NCBI GenBank assembly: GCA_036378475.1
Contig: DASUWJ010000141.1
Coordinates: 1 to 21,781 of the forward strand
From: 13-2-20CM-68-14 sp036378475
GTDB taxonomy: Bacteria; Actinomycetota; Thermoleophilia; Gaiellales; Gaiellaceae
Length of the DNA stretch: 21,781 nucleotides
Reading direction: 5' to 3'
Shown: piece by piece, positions 1 to 6,834 of the stretch
Position numbering within the stretch: the first letter of the stretch is position 1
Layout of the letters: each line of letters opens with the position of its first letter
Notes under the pieces: model-generated
Told to the model about the DNA's origin: nothing
Database searches by the model: none
Seen by the model: only the letters and a program-made list of their open reading frames with translations
Program-made: the position numbers and the translations under genes

Positions 1-567
1 CTCGCCGAGGACGCGCGAGACCGTGTTCGGTTCGAGGAAGAGGCACTCGAGTTGTCCGACCAGGTCTATCGCGTCGCCCGGCGACTCGTCTCCTCGCGGG
101 AGGAGGCCGAGGACCTGATGCAGGAGACATACGCCCGGGCCTTCCGGAGCTGGAAGTCGTTCCAGCCCGGCACGAACCTGCGCGCCTGGCTGCTGCGGAT
201 CCTGACCAACCTGAACATCGACCGCGGCCGGCGCCTGCAGCGCTCCCCGGACCTGCAGCCGCTCGAGGAAGGCGACTACTTCCTCTACAACCGGCTCGAG
301 GCAGCGACCCGCGAGCCCAACCCCGATGAGGAGCGCGTGATCCAGCGGCTCTCGCAGGACGACGCCGTCTCGGCGCTCTCCGCGGTCCCCCACGACTTTC
401 GCGACGCGATCGTGCTCGTCGACATCGGCGACTTCAGCTACCAGGATGCCGCGCAGATTCTCGACATCCCGGTCGGGACGGTCATGTCGCGCCTGCACCG
501 CGGACGGCGCATCCTCAAGCGGGAGCTGGCCGAACGGGCGGTCGGCGATGGAGCCGTCACGGGATGA
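1..567 (+). CDS. ECF sigma factor, SigR/SigH-like (5' end outside window)
   Basis: RNA polymerase sigma factor of the extracytoplasmic-function class, which would direct transcription of a stress regulon. The reading frame is open from base 1 and family similarity continues upstream of the TTG at 52 (RFEEEALELSDQVYRVARRL), so the true start lies outside the window and 188 residues are visible. The sigma-2 region contains EEAEDLMQETYARAF and NLRAWLLRILTN, which resemble the thiol-oxidation sigma factors SigR (Streptomyces) and SigH (Mycobacterium). The sigma-4 helix-turn-helix is near the C-terminus (FSYQDAAQILDIPVGTVMSRLHRGR). The stop overlaps the next start as ATGA, so it is probably translationally coupled to the anti-sigma factor. 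A SigR-type autoregulated promoter would be upstream and cannot be seen. I am confident of the class and moderately confident of the SigR-like subgroup. Confidence 0.93.
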   Translation, partial: LAEDARDRVRFEEEALELSDQVYRVARRLVSSREEAEDLMQETYARAFRSWKSFQPGTNLRAWLLRILTNLNIDRGRRLQRSPDLQPLEEGDYFLYNRLEAATREPNPDEERVIQRLSQDDAVSALSAVPHDFRDAIVLVDIGDFSYQDAAQILDIPVGTVMSRLHRGRRILKRELAERAVGDGAVTG

Positions 568-806
568 GCGGCTTCGCGGCCGATCCGTGCGACGAGTGCG
601 AGGAGCTGCTCCAGCCCTTCCTCGACCGCGAGCTCGACGACTCGGAACGGGCGCGAGCCGAGGAGCATCTCTCGCTCTGCGGCTACTGCCGCAAGCGCTA
701 CCGCTTCGAGGAGGCGCTCCGCCGCTTCGTCCGCCAGGCGGTCACCGAGGAGATGCCGCCGGAGCTGAAGACGAAGCTCGCCGCGCTCAGGACGCCACTG
801 ATCTAG
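564..806 (+). CDS. Zinc anti-sigma factor, RsrA-like
   Basis: An 80-residue ZAS-type anti-sigma factor, expected to hold the preceding sigma factor inactive in the cytoplasm. It carries the zinc signature H35-x3-C39-x2-C42 and upstream cysteines C9 and C12. C12, in the ECEELLQPFLDREL segment, lines up with RsrA C11, which in Streptomyces forms the trigger disulfide with the last cysteine of the motif. A thiol-based switch is therefore plausible. RsrA's extra C61/C62 pair is absent. The start overlaps the sigma stop by four bases (ATGA), which usually means a near-stoichiometric sigma/anti-sigma pair. The protein is shorter than Streptomyces RsrA (about 105 residues), with no long C-terminal tail. 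There is no membrane segment. Confidence 0.9.
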   Translation: MSGFAADPCDECEELLQPFLDRELDDSERARAEEHLSLCGYCRKRYRFEEALRRFVRQAVTEEMPPELKTKLAALRTPLI

Positions 807-813
807 GCGGCGG

Positions 814-1494
814 CTAGCCCAGGCTCGGGCGCCCGGCGATCACGACGAGGCGGCGCGGGTTCGTCCCCCCGGGCAGGGGCCGCGACTGCACGCCGAGCTG
901 CTGGGCGAGGCGGGCCGCGTAGGCGTCGCCGCCCGGCTCGAAGTAGACCGCCGTGTCCGGGTAGTCGAAGCGGTTCGCCGGTGCGACCCGCTCGATCCTG
1001 TAGCCGAGCGCGCCGACCCGGCTGGCGACGGCGCGGGTGTAGTAGATGTCGCCGCCGCCGTTCAGGACGTCGACCGTGAGCTTCCAGGTCGGAGGGAGCG
1101 GTGCGGACAGATGCTTCTTCGAATCCCCGCCGAAGGCTCCGAGCAGCGCGACCGCGAGCGCGATCAGCAGGCCGAGGCCCGCGGCCGCGCTCGCGACCCT
1201 GGCGCGTGAGAAGCGGTCCGGCCGCGGCTCGACCGGCATCCGCGCCAGCCGCCTCGCTTCGTCCTGGTCGACCCCGAGCGCCGTCGCGTACAGGACGACC
1301 GCGATCAGCGCGTCGTCGGCGGTGGGGAACCGGTACACCCGCCCGGCCTCGAGCCACTCGATCTGGTCCGTCGTCAGGCCGGCCCGGCGGGCCGCCTCCT
1401 CGACGGTCAGCCTGCGCTGCAGGCGGAAGGCGGCGAGCGGCGAAGGTTGCTGGGGATCGAGCTTGAGCGCGACCGACATGGGCGCGCTCCTCAT
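814..1494 (-). CDS. Membrane-anchored HTH protein with LytR_C domain
   Basis: 226 residues. Residues about 18-85 form a RodZ-like helix-turn-helix (LTVEEAARRAGLTTDQIEWLEAG). A single hydrophobic segment spans about 100-122. Residues about 138-221 match the LytR C-terminal type domain (LTVDVLNGGG ... RRLVVIAG). The layout implies a cytoplasmic DNA- or protein-binding head and an extracytoplasmic tail. The ATG at 1494 overlaps the stop of the MocA-like gene as ATGA, so it is the last gene of the Mo-hydroxylase operon. An internal ATG at residue 6 is an alternative start. It ends seven bases from the convergent anti-sigma gene. RodZ-like proteins act in cell-shape or envelope control, but nothing here proves a role. 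Its link to the Mo enzyme may be only transcriptional. Confidence 0.8.
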   Translation of the reverse strand: MRSAPMSVALKLDPQQPSPLAAFRLQRRLTVEEAARRAGLTTDQIEWLEAGRVYRFPTADDALIAVVLYATALGVDQDEARRLARMPVEPRPDRFSRARVASAAAGLGLLIALAVALLGAFGGDSKKHLSAPLPPTWKLTVDVLNGGGDIYYTRAVASRVGALGYRIERVAPANRFDYPDTAVYFEPGGDAYAARLAQQLGVQSRPLPGGTNPRRLVVIAGRPSLG

Positions 1495-2027
1495 TCTGCG
1501 CTCGAGACGCCTGCCCTGCCAGCCAGGTCCTCCGGCGTGTCGATGTCACCGGGAGCGCCGAGGTCGTCGCAGGCGACCAGGCGAGCGACGAGTGCCCGGG
1601 CTCCCTCGTCTGGGATCTCTCCCCAGACCGTCCGGTCGAGCACGACCGGATGGCCACGCTTGCCGCCGTAGCTCGCCGCAATCACGGCTCCCTCGCCCAG
1701 GCGCCAGGCACGAACGACGCGCTCGATCGCCGCGGGGGCTAGGTCGGGTCCGTCCGCGAGCACGACGACCGCGGCCTCGGCGGCGGGTGCAAGTACGGCA
1801 AGACCGCAGCGAAGCGACGCGCCCGGCCCCGCGCTCCAGTCGGCGCACTCGACCACCTCGGCGGGCGACTCGAGCGGATGCGCTCCCGCGACGACCACGA
1901 TCCGCTCGACGCTCGGCGCCGCCTCGACCCGCTCCAGCACGCCCGCGAGGAGCAGTCGCTGCTTGGGGGAGCCGAAGCGCGTGGCCGCCCCCGCCGCGAG
2001 CACCACGGCCGAAACCATGGGCTGCAT
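1491..2027 (-). CDS. MocA-like molybdenum cofactor cytidylyltransferase
   Basis: Nucleotidyltransferase expected to convert Mo-molybdopterin to the cytosine dinucleotide form (MCD) using CTP, for loading into the Mo-hydroxylase encoded upstream. The N-terminal signature LAAGAATRFGSPKQ (residues 10-23) is the nucleotide-binding loop of the MobA/MocA/IspD fold. The RGHPVVLD segment matches the GHPV motif of MocA-type proteins rather than MobA. At 178 residues it is slightly shorter than typical MocA (about 190-200). It begins ten bases after the FAD subunit stop. A second ATG at residue 4 (MVSAVVLAAG) would be an equally good start. CTP versus GTP use is inferred from family and neighbours. Confidence 0.85.
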   Translation of the reverse strand: MQPMVSAVVLAAGAATRFGSPKQRLLLAGVLERVEAAPSVERIVVVAGAHPLESPAEVVECADWSAGPGASLRCGLAVLAPAAEAAVVVLADGPDLAPAAIERVVRAWRLGEGAVIAASYGGKRGHPVVLDRTVWGEIPDEGARALVARLVACDDLGAPGDIDTPEDLAGRAGVSSAE

Positions 2028-2037
2028 TGTGGTCGGC

Positions 2038-2892
2038 TCAGGCGGCCGCGGGCGGGCCGACGGCGGCGAGCGCGCGGCGGATCAAGGCCCGGGCAAGCTC
2101 GAGCTTGTAGGCCGTACCCGGCAGCGGCGTCGCCGCTTCGAGCTCCTCGGCGCCTTGGAGCGCCCACGGAATCGGTGCCACCCCGGCCAGGCCGAGCCGG
2201 AACTCCCCGGCGAAGCGCGCCGCCGCGACCCCGACGAGCGCGAAGGAGTAGGCGCGCCGGTCCATCGCCTTCAGGTAGACGCTCGAGTCGGGCTTCGGCA
2301 CCTCGAGCTCCAGGATCAGCTCGCCGGGCTCGAGCGAGGTGACGGCGCGGTCGTCGTCGCTCGGCAGGCGGTAGAGCTCCGAGAGCTCGAGCTCCCGCAT
2401 GTTCGTCCGTACTCGCGCTCCGAGTGCGAGCAGCGCCGCGGCGGGATCCGACGGATGGGCGGAGGCACAGCGCGCGTTGCCGAAGATCGCGTGCTCGCGG
2501 TGCTGGCCGGCCTTCGCATGGCAGAGCTCGCCTCCGTGCAGGTAGCAGGGAAACCGGAGCCTCCAGTACCAGCAGCGGGTCGCCTGGAGCAGGTTGCCGC
2601 CGATCGTTCCCATCGCGCGAAGCTGCGGCGAGGCGGCGGCCGCACACGCCTCCCGGAGCGCCTGCGGAAGCTTCGGGTCGGCCTCGAGCTCGGCCAGCGT
2701 CGTCCCGGCTCCGATCCGTCCGCCCTCGCTCCCCCGCGGCAGCGCTCCGCGCAGCTCGACGAGCGTCTCGGCGCGCACGATCCCCTCCCGGAGCAGGGGG
2801 ACGAGCTCGGTCCCGCCCGCGAGCGCGACCGAGCCGGTTGACCGCAGCGCCGCCGCCGCGGCCCCGGCCGACTCAGCCCGGACGAGCTCCAA
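2038..2892 (-). CDS. Mo-hydroxylase FAD subunit with [4Fe-4S] loop (PaoB/YagS-like)
   Basis: The 284-residue electron-transfer subunit that binds FAD, between the [2Fe-2S] subunit and the acceptor. LAGGTELVPLLR (about residues 24-35) and TIGGNLLQ (96-103) are the FAD-binding loops of the CoxM/XDH medium-subunit family. Directly after the second loop are four cysteines, C107 (TRCWYWR), C116 (FPCYL), C124 (ELCHA) and C142 (ARCASAHPSD). This is the pattern that carries an extra [4Fe-4S] cluster in E. coli PaoB/YagS and is absent from ordinary CO dehydrogenase medium subunits. The start is TTG at 2892, overlapping the large subunit's end by 20 bases; no better start is nearby. It is followed closely by the MocA-like gene. 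Confidence 0.9.
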   Translation of the reverse strand: MELVRAESAGAAAAALRSTGSVALAGGTELVPLLREGIVRAETLVELRGALPRGSEGGRIGAGTTLAELEADPKLPQALREACAAAASPQLRAMGTIGGNLLQATRCWYWRLRFPCYLHGGELCHAKAGQHREHAIFGNARCASAHPSDPAAALLALGARVRTNMRELELSELYRLPSDDDRAVTSLEPGELILELEVPKPDSSVYLKAMDRRAYSFALVGVAAARFAGEFRLGLAGVAPIPWALQGAEELEAATPLPGTAYKLELARALIRRALAAVGPPAAA

Positions 2893-5140
2893 CCCGCTCC
2901 GGCGTCTGCTGCCGCTCCTTCGCCTCCCGTAGCGCGCGCAGGAGCTCCTCGCGCGTGATCGGTAGTGAACGAACCTCGGCGCCGGTGGCGTCGCGGATCG
3001 CGTTCGCGATCGCCGCGGCGGTCGGGATGATCGGCGGCTCTCCGAGTCCCTTCGAGCCGAGGTTCGTCAGGTGCTCGTCCGGCTTGTCGACGAACTCGCA
3101 GACGAGCTCGGGCACCTCGGCGATCGTCGGCAGCTTGTAGGCATCGAGCGTCTGCGTCAGCGTCACGCCGCTCGTCGGATCGAGCAGCCGCTGCTCGGAG
3201 AGCGTGTGGCCGATCCCTTGAATGATCCCGCCCTCGACCTGGCTCCGCGCCCCGAGCGGGTTGATGATCCGGCCGACGTCGTGGATCGCCGCGATTCGCT
3301 CGACCCGCACCTCGCCGGTCTCGACGTCGACCGCGACCTCCGCCACCTGGACTCCGAAGGTGAGGACGCGCATGCCGGTCGGGTTCGGGCCGCGCGCGCC
3401 CTTGCCGAGGATCTGCGCGTCCTCGAGCAGGCCGGTCACCTCCTCGAGCGGCCAGGAGCCGCCGTCGGCGGAGACGACCTGGCCGTCGTGGACATCGAGC
3501 ACCCGCTCCTCCAGGTGGTAGCGCTGGGCGGCGATCTCGATCAGCTGCCGTTTCGCGTCGGCGGCAGCGGCCCGGACCGCCGGCCCCATCGAGGGCGTCG
3601 TCGAGGAGCCGGCCGAGATCGAGGCGAACGGGCCGCGCGCCGAATCGCCGAGCTCGACGCGGACCCGGTCGAGGGGGACACCGAGCTCCTCCGCCGCGAT
3701 CTGGGCCATCGCCGTCCGCGTCCCCGTGCCGATGTCCTGCATCGCGGTCACGACGACGGCGCGCCCGTCCGAGCCGAGCCGGATCCAGGCGTAGGAGGGC
3801 GGGCCGCCGCCGCCGTACCAGATCTGGCTCGCCAGTCCGACACCCCGCTTCCAGACCTCGTCCGAGCGGGCGCGCACCTCCTCCCGGCGCGCCCAGTGCG
3901 GCTCGGCCAGCCGGTAGCAGTCGAGCAGGTTCTTGGCCGAGAAGGGCCTGCCTTCGACGAGATCGTGGTCGGCGTGGTTGCGGCGCCGCAGCTCGAGCGG
4001 ATCGAGCTCGAGCCTCGCGGCGAGCTCGTCCAGGATGCACTCGAGGCCGAAGGTGCCCTCGACGAACCCCGGCGCCCTGAAGGCGGCGTTCGGTGGCGTG
4101 TTCAGCTTCGCGCCGTGGGTCTTCGTGCTGACGTTCTCGCACGCGTAGAGCATCTCCATCGGCCCGTAGATCGGCCCCGAGAACCCGTCCCAGCCGATCG
4201 CGTTCACGTACTCGCCCGAGAGCGCCGTCAGGGTTCCGTCCGCGCGCGCGCCAGCCACCAGCCGCTGGATCGTCGCGTTGCGGTTGCCGCTCGCCAGGTT
4301 CTCCTCCCGGCGGGTCAGCGCGCAGCGAACGGGCGCACCGGTCTGGCTCGCGAGCGCGATCGCGATGAAGGTGTAGTCACCGGGCGAGTTCTTGGCGCCG
4401 AAGCCGCCGCCCATGAAGTTGCAGACGACCCGCACCCGGTCGGGAGGCAGCCCGAGCGCCTCCGCGACCTCGGCGCGGACGCCCCAGATGTACTGCGTCG
4501 AGGTGTAGATCTCGAGCTGGCCCCCCTCCCAGCGGCAGACGGACTGATGGGTCTCGAGCGCGTTGTGGAGCGCCGTCTGCGTGCGGTACTCGGCCTCGAC
4601 GACGACGTCGGCCGCGGCGAGCCCGCGCTCGAGCTCGCCGCGGAGATAGTGCCGGGGCTCGGAGACGAGCGACCCGCGCGAGATCGCCTCGTCGGGATCG
4701 AGCAGCGGCTCGCGCTCCTCCCACTCGATCTCGATTCGCTCGAGCGCCCGCTGCGCCGCTTCGAGGCTGTCGGCCGCGACTGCGGCAACCGGCGCGCCCT
4801 GGAAGTTCGCCTCGCGCTCGAGCACGTGGCAGTCCGCGGGCCCGATCGCGCCGCGCACCCCAGGCGCCTCGCGCGCGCGCGCCAGCTCGAGCCGCTTGAC
4901 GCGCGCCCGCGCGTAGGGGGAGCGGAGCACCGCCGCCTGCAGCAGCCCCGGGAGCGAGAAATCGGCCGTGTAGAGCGCCTGGCCGCTCGCTCGCTCACGG
5001 CCGTCCACGCGGCTGGCGGGCTGCCCGACGATCCCGCGCCGCCCCGCCGGCCACTGCTCGAGCACGTCCTCCGCGACGACGATCCACTGCTCGCTGTAGC
5101 GCCCTTCGACCTCTTTCTCGGTGCGGATCAGCCTTGCCAC
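2873..5140 (-). CDS. Mo-hydroxylase large subunit (PaoC/aldehyde oxidoreductase-type)
   Basis: The catalytic subunit, which would hold Mo-MCD and hydroxylate an aldehyde or N-heterocycle. Read from GTG at 5140 it is 755 residues; AGGAGG lies ten bases upstream and the start overlaps the [2Fe-2S] gene by 13 bases. The a/b hammerhead domain begins near VGQPASRVDG (38-47), after a 37-residue N-terminal extension. Cofactor motifs are GGGFGAK (244-250) and AFRAPG (353-358). The catalytic glutamate is in GLGEPPIIP (about E701). The AYRCSFR active-site loop of form I CO dehydrogenase is absent, so this is unlikely to be CoxL. No Tat signal is encoded here. The substrate cannot be read from sequence. 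A longer upstream extension of the frame only shadows the neighbour. Confidence 0.92.
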   Translation of the reverse strand: MARLIRTEKEVEGRYSEQWIVVAEDVLEQWPAGRRGIVGQPASRVDGRERASGQALYTADFSLPGLLQAAVLRSPYARARVKRLELARAREAPGVRGAIGPADCHVLEREANFQGAPVAAVAADSLEAAQRALERIEIEWEEREPLLDPDEAISRGSLVSEPRHYLRGELERGLAAADVVVEAEYRTQTALHNALETHQSVCRWEGGQLEIYTSTQYIWGVRAEVAEALGLPPDRVRVVCNFMGGGFGAKNSPGDYTFIAIALASQTGAPVRCALTRREENLASGNRNATIQRLVAGARADGTLTALSGEYVNAIGWDGFSGPIYGPMEMLYACENVSTKTHGAKLNTPPNAAFRAPGFVEGTFGLECILDELAARLELDPLELRRRNHADHDLVEGRPFSAKNLLDCYRLAEPHWARREEVRARSDEVWKRGVGLASQIWYGGGGPPSYAWIRLGSDGRAVVVTAMQDIGTGTRTAMAQIAAEELGVPLDRVRVELGDSARGPFASISAGSSTTPSMGPAVRAAAADAKRQLIEIAAQRYHLEERVLDVHDGQVVSADGGSWPLEEVTGLLEDAQILGKGARGPNPTGMRVLTFGVQVAEVAVDVETGEVRVERIAAIHDVGRIINPLGARSQVEGGIIQGIGHTLSEQRLLDPTSGVTLTQTLDAYKLPTIAEVPELVCEFVDKPDEHLTNLGSKGLGEPPIIPTAAAIANAIRDATGAEVRSLPITREELLRALREAKERQQTPERVGARPG

Positions 5141-5565
5141 GTGCGGAGCGCCTCCTCGATCCTGGGATAGGTACCGCAGCGGCAGAGATTGCCCGACAGC
5201 GCCCGTCTGATCTCCTCGGAGCTCGGCCGCGTCTGCCGCTCGAGGAGTGCGGCGGCCGAGACGATCTGCCCCGGGGTGCAGAAGCCGCACTGGAGCGCGT
5301 CCGCGCGCACGAACGCCTCGACGAGCGGGTGCTCGGCGAGCCCCTCGATCGTCGTCACCTCGCGCCTGCCGACCGTGTGCACGAGCGTGATGCACGAGAG
5401 CATCGGCACCCCGTCGAGCTGGACCGTGCAGGCGCCGCAGTGGCCCTCGCCGCAGGCGATCTTCGTCCCGGTGAGGCCGAGATCGAGACGAAGTGCCTCC
5501 GCGAGGGTGCGCCCGACCGGCGGCTCGAGCCGGTGGAGGTGGCCGTTGACGCGGAGCTCAAGCAG
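5128..5565 (-). CDS. Mo-hydroxylase [2Fe-2S] subunit, apparent CTG start
   Basis: The small iron-sulfur subunit that relays electrons from the Mo centre to FAD. Translated from CTG at 5565 it is 145 residues, the usual family length, and begins LLELRVNG like the family N-terminus. It has the plant-type cluster C38GEGHC43GAC46 with C58, and the second cluster C93GFC96 with C128RC130. The first canonical start in frame is GTG at 5409. That would remove 52 residues and three of the four plant-type cluster cysteines. Upstream of 5565 the frame is open only to a stop at 5598, with no ATG, GTG or TTG. GGAGG at 5573-5577 sits seven bases before the CTG. There is no Tat signal, unlike E. coli PaoA, so a cytoplasmic enzyme is likely. 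Confidence 0.88.
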   Translation of the reverse strand: MLELRVNGHLHRLEPPVGRTLAEALRLDLGLTGTKIACGEGHCGACTVQLDGVPMLSCITLVHTVGRREVTTIEGLAEHPLVEAFVRADALQCGFCTPGQIVSAAALLERQTRPSSEEIRRALSGNLCRCGTYPRIEEALRTWQG

Positions 5566-5572
5566 GGCCGGG

Positions 5573-5577
5573 CCTCC
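5573..5577 (-). promoter_or_regulatory. Shine-Dalgarno supporting a CTG start
   Basis: GGAGG seven bases upstream of CTG 5565. It is the best ribosome-binding site in the gap after the amidohydrolase gene, and it decides the start of the [2Fe-2S] subunit where no canonical start codon exists. Confidence 0.65.
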
Positions 5578-5621
5578 GGCAGCCTCGCCTCGGTCTTAGC
5601 ACCCGCTCGACCTCGCTGCGC

Positions 5622-6794
5622 TCACACCGCCGCTCCTTTCCCGCCCGCTGCCGGCGTCACGGCCAGGATGTCCGCCAGGTGGATCAGCCGAAACGTCGTC
5701 CTGCCGACCACCCGTTGCTCCTGCTCGTCCTCGACCTCCGGCAGGGCGCGCCAGAGATCGCGTGCGGTCGAGATCAGCTCGGTGATCCGCTCGCGCTCGT
5801 CGGCGTAGCCGTCGCGCTCGTAGCAGGCGCTGAGCGCGAGTCCGAGCACGCCGACGGTGTCGGGCTGGCGCGTCCAAAGGAGCGGTGTCGCCATCGAGAG
5901 GTACTGGTGGATCCGCGCGAAGGCCATCGGCTGGGAGAAGGTCTCGCCTCCCTTCGGCCTGGTGGGCGTCGCCGGCGGCTCGCCGGCCGCGATCCGCTGC
6001 GCGTGCCCGGCGAGCATGCCGCGCAGTTCGTCCTCCTCGAGGCCCGAGGCCTTCGCGGTCCGCAGCGCGATCAGGAGCGAGCTCGGCTGTTGCCCGTAGG
6101 GGTAGTCGGAGGCATAGAGCACCTGTTCGGGCGCGAAGGCCGAGAAGACGCTCAAGAGATCGATCGGGCTCCAGACCGAGGTATCGAAGAACACGCCCGC
6201 CCGTCCGGCAAACGACTCCGCGAGCGCGGGCAGATCGGCGATCCCGCCGTGAGCGATGATCAGCTGTGCCTGGGGGTAGCGCTCCACGAGCGCCGCGAGC
6301 TCGCGGGCGATGGGCGGCAGCCCGCGGCCGCCGTGGATCAGAATCGGCACCCGGCGCTCTGCCGCCAGCTCGAACACCGGCGCCAGCCGCTCGTCGTTCA
6401 GGAGGAACCGCTGCGCGCGGGGGTGGAGCTTGATGCCGCGGGCCCCGAGCTCGAGGCAGCGCGTGGCCTCCTCGATCGGCTCCTCGGCGAGATCGAGCCG
6501 GACGAAGGGGATCATCCGGCCCCCGGAGCGCTTCGCGTAGGCGAGCGTGCGGTCGTTCGCGGCGCGGAAGGCGGGGTGGCGGTCGGGCTCGTCGAGGCAG
6601 AACATGAAGCAGCGCGAGACCCCGTAGCGCTCCATGCCGCGCTCGAGCTCCTCGTAGTCGCCACGGAAGCCGTCGATATCGGTTCCCAGGTGGACGTGGG
6701 CGTCGAAGATCTCGGCACCCGCGGGCAGCTCGTCCGCGAGCGCCTGGTCGTAGCGGTCGACGAGCGCGCCCGCCCGCTCCAGCACATCGTCCAC
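5622..6794 (-). CDS. Amidohydrolase-2 family TIM-barrel hydrolase with extra C-terminal domain
   Basis: A putative metal-dependent hydrolase or decarboxylase of the amidohydrolase-2 family. Numbered from GTG 6794 (390 residues), the metal and active-site motifs are DAHVHLG (H33, H35), GIKLHP (K122, H124), ILIHGG (H154), IIAHGG (H182) and YASDYP (D230). The barrel ends near residue 270. About 110 further residues (about 280-390) form a mostly helical segment I do not recognise. GTG 6794 is preferred because TACACT lies seven bases upstream, a leaderless-type promoter. ATG at 6824 would add ten residues but leave only ten bases to the divergent gene. It lies 56 bases upstream of the Mo-hydroxylase genes on the same strand and may lead that operon. 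The substrate is unknown. Confidence 0.82.
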   Translation of the reverse strand: MDDVLERAGALVDRYDQALADELPAGAEIFDAHVHLGTDIDGFRGDYEELERGMERYGVSRCFMFCLDEPDRHPAFRAANDRTLAYAKRSGGRMIPFVRLDLAEEPIEEATRCLELGARGIKLHPRAQRFLLNDERLAPVFELAAERRVPILIHGGRGLPPIARELAALVERYPQAQLIIAHGGIADLPALAESFAGRAGVFFDTSVWSPIDLLSVFSAFAPEQVLYASDYPYGQQPSSLLIALRTAKASGLEEDELRGMLAGHAQRIAAGEPPATPTRPKGGETFSQPMAFARIHQYLSMATPLLWTRQPDTVGVLGLALSACYERDGYADERERITELISTARDLWRALPEVEDEQEQRVVGRTTFRLIHLADILAVTPAAGGKGAAV

Positions 6795-6801
6795 GAGCCT
6801 G

Positions 6802-6807
6802 AGTGTA
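6802..6807 (-). promoter_or_regulatory. Leaderless-type -10 hexamer for the amidohydrolase operon
   Basis: TACACT (TANNNT) seven bases before GTG 6794, which puts the expected transcription start at or very near the start codon. No convincing -35 box or Shine-Dalgarno is visible. It may drive the amidohydrolase and the Mo-hydroxylase genes downstream. Confidence 0.5.
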
Positions 6808-6818
6808 TGCAGGGGCGC

Positions 6819-6824
6819 TAGCAT
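6819..6824 (+). promoter_or_regulatory. Candidate -10 hexamer for the M24 peptidase gene
   Basis: TAGCAT ten bases before GTG 6835, giving a leader of only a few bases. It is back-to-back with the opposite-strand hexamer at 6802-6807. No Shine-Dalgarno or -35 is evident. Confidence 0.4.
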
Positions 6825-6834
6825 CTCGGCGGCC

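Noticed and set aside
3071..5170. Long plus-strand open frame of 699 codons opposite the Mo-hydroxylase large subunit
   Set aside because: Its translation is Arg/Asp/Glu/Leu-rich with no family similarity. It is a typical GC-rich antisense shadow of a well-supported gene.
2873..5395. Longer 840-residue version of the Mo-hydroxylase large subunit starting at 5395
   Set aside because: The first 85 residues are arginine-rich, non-conserved and antiparallel-frame shadow of the [2Fe-2S] gene. GTG 5140 with AGGAGG begins the family-like sequence.
2038..5565. Aerobic CO dehydrogenase (coxMSL)
   Set aside because: The large subunit has no AYRCSFR loop, and the FAD subunit has a four-cysteine [4Fe-4S] loop typical of PaoB/YagS instead.
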